Origin: Saururus chinensis
Lineage: Eukaryota > Streptophyta > Magnoliopsida > Piperales > Saururaceae
Assembly (NCBI GenBank): GCA_035235625.1
Contig: CP141150.1
Span: 11,904,001-11,968,000, forward strand
DNA length: 64,000 nt
Direction: 5' to 3'
The notes under the pieces are model-generated. The model searched no databases and had not been told where the DNA came from. It saw only the letters and a list, made by a program, of their open reading frames with translations. Of the stretch, positions 60,963-64,000 are shown one piece after another. The position numbers were made by a program, and so were the translations under genes. How positions within the stretch are numbered: position 1 is the stretch's first letter; each line of letters opens with the position of its first letter.

Positions 60963-61170
60963 AAGGGAATTGACCTTGTGTTGCCAGAAATATAGCTTGT
61001 AAAGCAAGACCAATTCCATTAGTGATGATTACGAGTATGCTGTGTTGGTGGACAATGGGAAGCCCATAGAACAGCCAAATCAGGCAGCTCATTACAGTTG
61101 CACGGTATGGATCAGCTTTGGACTGCTCCTGTCTCTTTTCTTGTTGATCGACTGTCAAGTCTGCAAGCAA
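60961..61170 (-). pseudogene. SWEET sugar transporter exon fragment, minus strand
   Basis: The minus strand encodes KADPYRATVMSCLIWLFYGL then PIVHQHSILVIITNGIGLAL and QAIFLATQGQFP, followed by a stop. The same SWEET segment as the plus-strand fragment, and better preserved, with the TM2-TM3 ING-like motif (TNG). Upstream residues (LTVDQQEKRQEQS) do not match the family. A full gene needs seven helices, and no other exons are visible here. Confidence 0.75.
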
Positions 61171-61189
61171 TTCAGATTTAATATATGCT

Positions 61190-63599
61190 CAACATCTGCA
61201 TATTATTAACAGAGATTATAAGATATTCTACAACATAAAAATTTATAAGATGATCTTTTGAAAGGTGGCATTTGATAGTGGAAACCCTTGTTATGGAAGA
61301 GTAGGCATGCAAATATGTTACCTCACAAGGGATGCTGGACTTGGTTTCCATGGTAGAAAAGGGTGGCCAAACTTGACCTCTGCCATCCCTACTGTTAACC
61401 CATCATGCACAATGTATGGCTTTGTGACATGAAATGAATCCTTCATACCCTACATTTCCTTCCTTCACCCCCGCCTCTTTTTTCAGGGATGAAGGGCTAG
61501 CTTTTGCAGCATCATATAGATTTTAGGCTTGACTCTCATATACATGGAGCCGTTCATTCTTAGAACTCCTCCTATAATCTATATTCTTCGTTTCTCTTAA
61601 TTTAGATGGATTTGCATGCGTGCTCTGAATGCAGCCCTCCGGCACCAAACGCAATTCCAGACATCTCTATCTTTAAACACCATATCCCACCTCTTCAGTC
61701 TTCTTCTCCCTCCCCTCTCATGCTATATGGTATATAAGGAAAGGACCATAGCTGAATTACTTTTCGTTTTAATCTTTTATTGGTTTCCTTTTTATTTCTG
61801 ATATTAATTACTTCATCCTTACATTAGGTAAATTGATTCTTAGCTATTTGTAATTTCAACTTACTCATTAATTTGTCTTTCCCAGCAAAAGTGATTTCGT
61901 TTAGAAGGTACCTCCTTCCTGCGGAAGTATCTTCTCACTTAATACCTTAAAGGTAACCTCACGCAGGCTTTCGTGAAGTTGATTTGTATAGGTCATTTTT
62001 GTACAACCAGCTTTGAAAAGCAGGTACGGGATTAAGAGGTTGTTTGGATAAAGATTCATGAATAAGATTTATTTAAGATTAAGGGGAAATCTTATAAATT
62101 AGGTTTAGTTGCAAAAATTCTTAAATGTATCAGATTTGTAATGAATCGTTGGATTTATCAAGATTTGTGATTAATTTTTACTTTCTTAAGAAATCTCTTT
62201 GTCAGGAGATTTCATGACTAATCAAAGGCGGTAATCTATTTTTTTTAATTTTTTCCAATTATACCCTTCAAGTTTCGTATGATTTCTCTAAAGCTCCGCC
62301 TAATAATCTTCATCCAAACAGCCCCTAAGGAAGATGAGTAGCAAATCATAGGGTAAGCGCCATGTGAATTTTGTGTCAATTTTGATAAGTGGTTCCCGCT
62401 CCTTAAGGTCAATCAAAATCTCAATTAAAAACCAATGGCTCAAAATTAATGAGGTTTAGTTCGAGCAGCTATTCGCGGACCCCTTTTTCAACATCTTTAA
62501 CAACAAAAAAAACTAGAATTTGAGAACAAGGGGCATGGGAGGAGTTGAGGGTACCACCAGACCAGATCACCACAATCCCTATTTCTCATGGTGTGCACAC
62601 TGCACTAGTGTAAAATGCTACCCTTACATTCCTCTCTTCCCACCTTCCTTCCCCTCCATATCATATTTATGGCATGCTACAACCCTGAATCTCATGAAAA
62701 TAGGGGGAGTGATATATATTTTCTTAAAATTATCAAGTGGAAAGGATCTACCGCGTGGTTAGTGGATCGTTCCACTCATACATTTTTCTTTTCAGAGAAT
62801 ACTATCCACTCCGCTTCCCCATGCTCATCAAGAAACCGGGCCTCGTTTTTGTGGAGGCACTTGAATAGGCGTTGGTGATGGCAGTTGCACGTGAAAGCTT
62901 CCTGCATAGCTATGTTGAATAGGTGATTTCTGAATTTTTTGTTCAACAAATTGTTATGTTTCAACAAGTATAAAATATTACTCCTAAAACATAAATCAGA
63001 ATTCCAAATAATGAACTCTGTCCATTAAAACATCATTAAGCATTTAACAAAATCATATCATAGCAAATATAACTACATAAAAGTTTAAAAAAATGTCAAT
63101 CACTACTCGAAGATGGATATTTTATGTAATGCACTCGAAAATGTAGAGAGATATAGTCCTAATTAAAGATAAATTAGAAAGACCTCATCACTAACCACCA
63201 TTAAGCTTTTTAATGGACTCTGGTCATGATTTGGGCCTTCACTGATTTATGTTTGAGGACAATCTCTTTATATTATTCGGTGCATGACATATAGAATATC
63301 TTGCCTTCTGCTTCCTATCAATGAGTAAGTATTTTCCCACATTAATGTGGCTATAACTTATAAGTGCTAAATTTTGCTTTCATGTAGTTATGTTTGTTGT
63401 GATGGGATTTTGTTTAATACTTATCAATGTTTTAATAGACTTTGTTCATTATTTTGGTTTATATTTTATTATTAAGGACTAGTTCTTTATATTTGTTGAA
63501 CTGTAAATTATATACACAATAATATGTTGAATTCTAAACTATTACATTGATATATCCTAGATGTAAATATCAAGTGGCAAGGTATTTACCCTAAAGAGA
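61190..63599. other. Intergenic, no gene recognised
   Basis: Open frames at 61616-61801, 62520-62878 and 62776-62967 are short, overlapping and without family features. Confidence 0.4.
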
Positions 63600-64000
63600 C
63601 ACTACAAGAAAAAAAATTATTAACGACGCCTAATAGCATTGTTAATAGTCATAAAAGCAAACTATTAGCGATGCTTAATAGCATTGCTAATAGTCATAAA
63701 AGTGTCTCTAATAACTATTAGTGATACTTAAAAAGCCTCGCTAACAATGTTGAAAAAAGTACCATCGGTACTGCTTATTAACGACAAATATGAAAAAGGG
63801 TCGCTATTAGTAATGCTTTTTTAAGTGTCACTAATATAAAAAAATCAAAAAAAAATATTGGCAAAGTCTTTTCAACATCACTAAAAGTCTTTTTAGTGAC
63901 GTTTTAGAAAAAATGTCTTTAATAAAATAAAAATATTTTTCAAAAATAAGCTTCGCTAATAATATAGTATTAGCAGCAATTTAAAAAGCATGGCTAATAT
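63600..64000 (+). mobile_element. Second CACTA element, left end only
   Basis: It starts CACTACAAGAAAAAAAATTA at 63600, followed by subterminal repeats TTAACGACGCCTAATAGCAT, TATTAGCGATGCTTAATAGC and similar in both orientations to the window edge. It is the same superfamily as 5964-10283 but more diverged. Confidence 0.85.

Overview
The window is nuclear DNA of a flowering plant. It is AT-rich, its genes have GT-AG introns, and most of it is layered transposable elements: CACTA, hAT, Stowaway and Mutator-like MITEs, Ty1/copia, Athila-like and Tekay-like Ty3/gypsy elements, and a LINE fragment. The plant gene families present are UCH37, an FMO1-like flavin monooxygenase, CYP71-type P450, PPR, SWEET and NTMC2-type C2 proteins. 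I cannot fix the order or species from sequence alone.

Layout. 1-5340: a decayed SMP/C2 (synaptotagmin-like) gene between two direct repeats, then a P450 first exon on the minus strand with four disabling lesions. 5964-10283: a CACTA element with GCGTCGCTAATA-type subterminal repeats, four long pure-purine tracts and a GC-rich cargo. 10284-14218: a minus-strand Athila-like retrotransposon remnant with LTR, PBS, gag and protease. 14.2-15.2 kb: PPR gene scraps. 16.3-18.4 kb and 28.8-30.6 kb: two paralogous genes (A and B) about 12.5 kb apart, separated by hAT, copia, Tekay-like and Stowaway insertions. 34.5-38.8 kb: an intact five-exon FMO gene (517 aa). 39-44.5 kb: LINE ORF1, hAT-like and MITE sequence. 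44.8-47.3 kb: a five-exon UCH37 deubiquitinase gene on the minus strand with one apparent 1-nt frameshift. 48.4-57.4 kb: a TIR element split by a solo LTR, then more LTR debris. 57.4-64 kb: mostly anonymous DNA with a TRIM-like mini-retroelement, two inverted SWEET exon fragments and the start of a second CACTA element.

The most interesting content is the gene A/B pair. I do not recognise the family. Both reconstruct to clean open reading frames across GT-AG introns (259 and 248 aa). Both have exact G2/M-type MSA promoter elements about 230-290 bp upstream, and both carry KEN-box degrons. Gene A has a 35-residue KEN-bearing module in three tandem copies where gene B has one. Gene B has an internal exon-plus-intron duplication that keeps the frame. 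Together this suggests a plant mitotic protein made at G2/M and removed by APC/C, with recent changes in copy number and degron dosage.

Limits: no alignment or search was run. Element boundaries marked approximate are read by eye.
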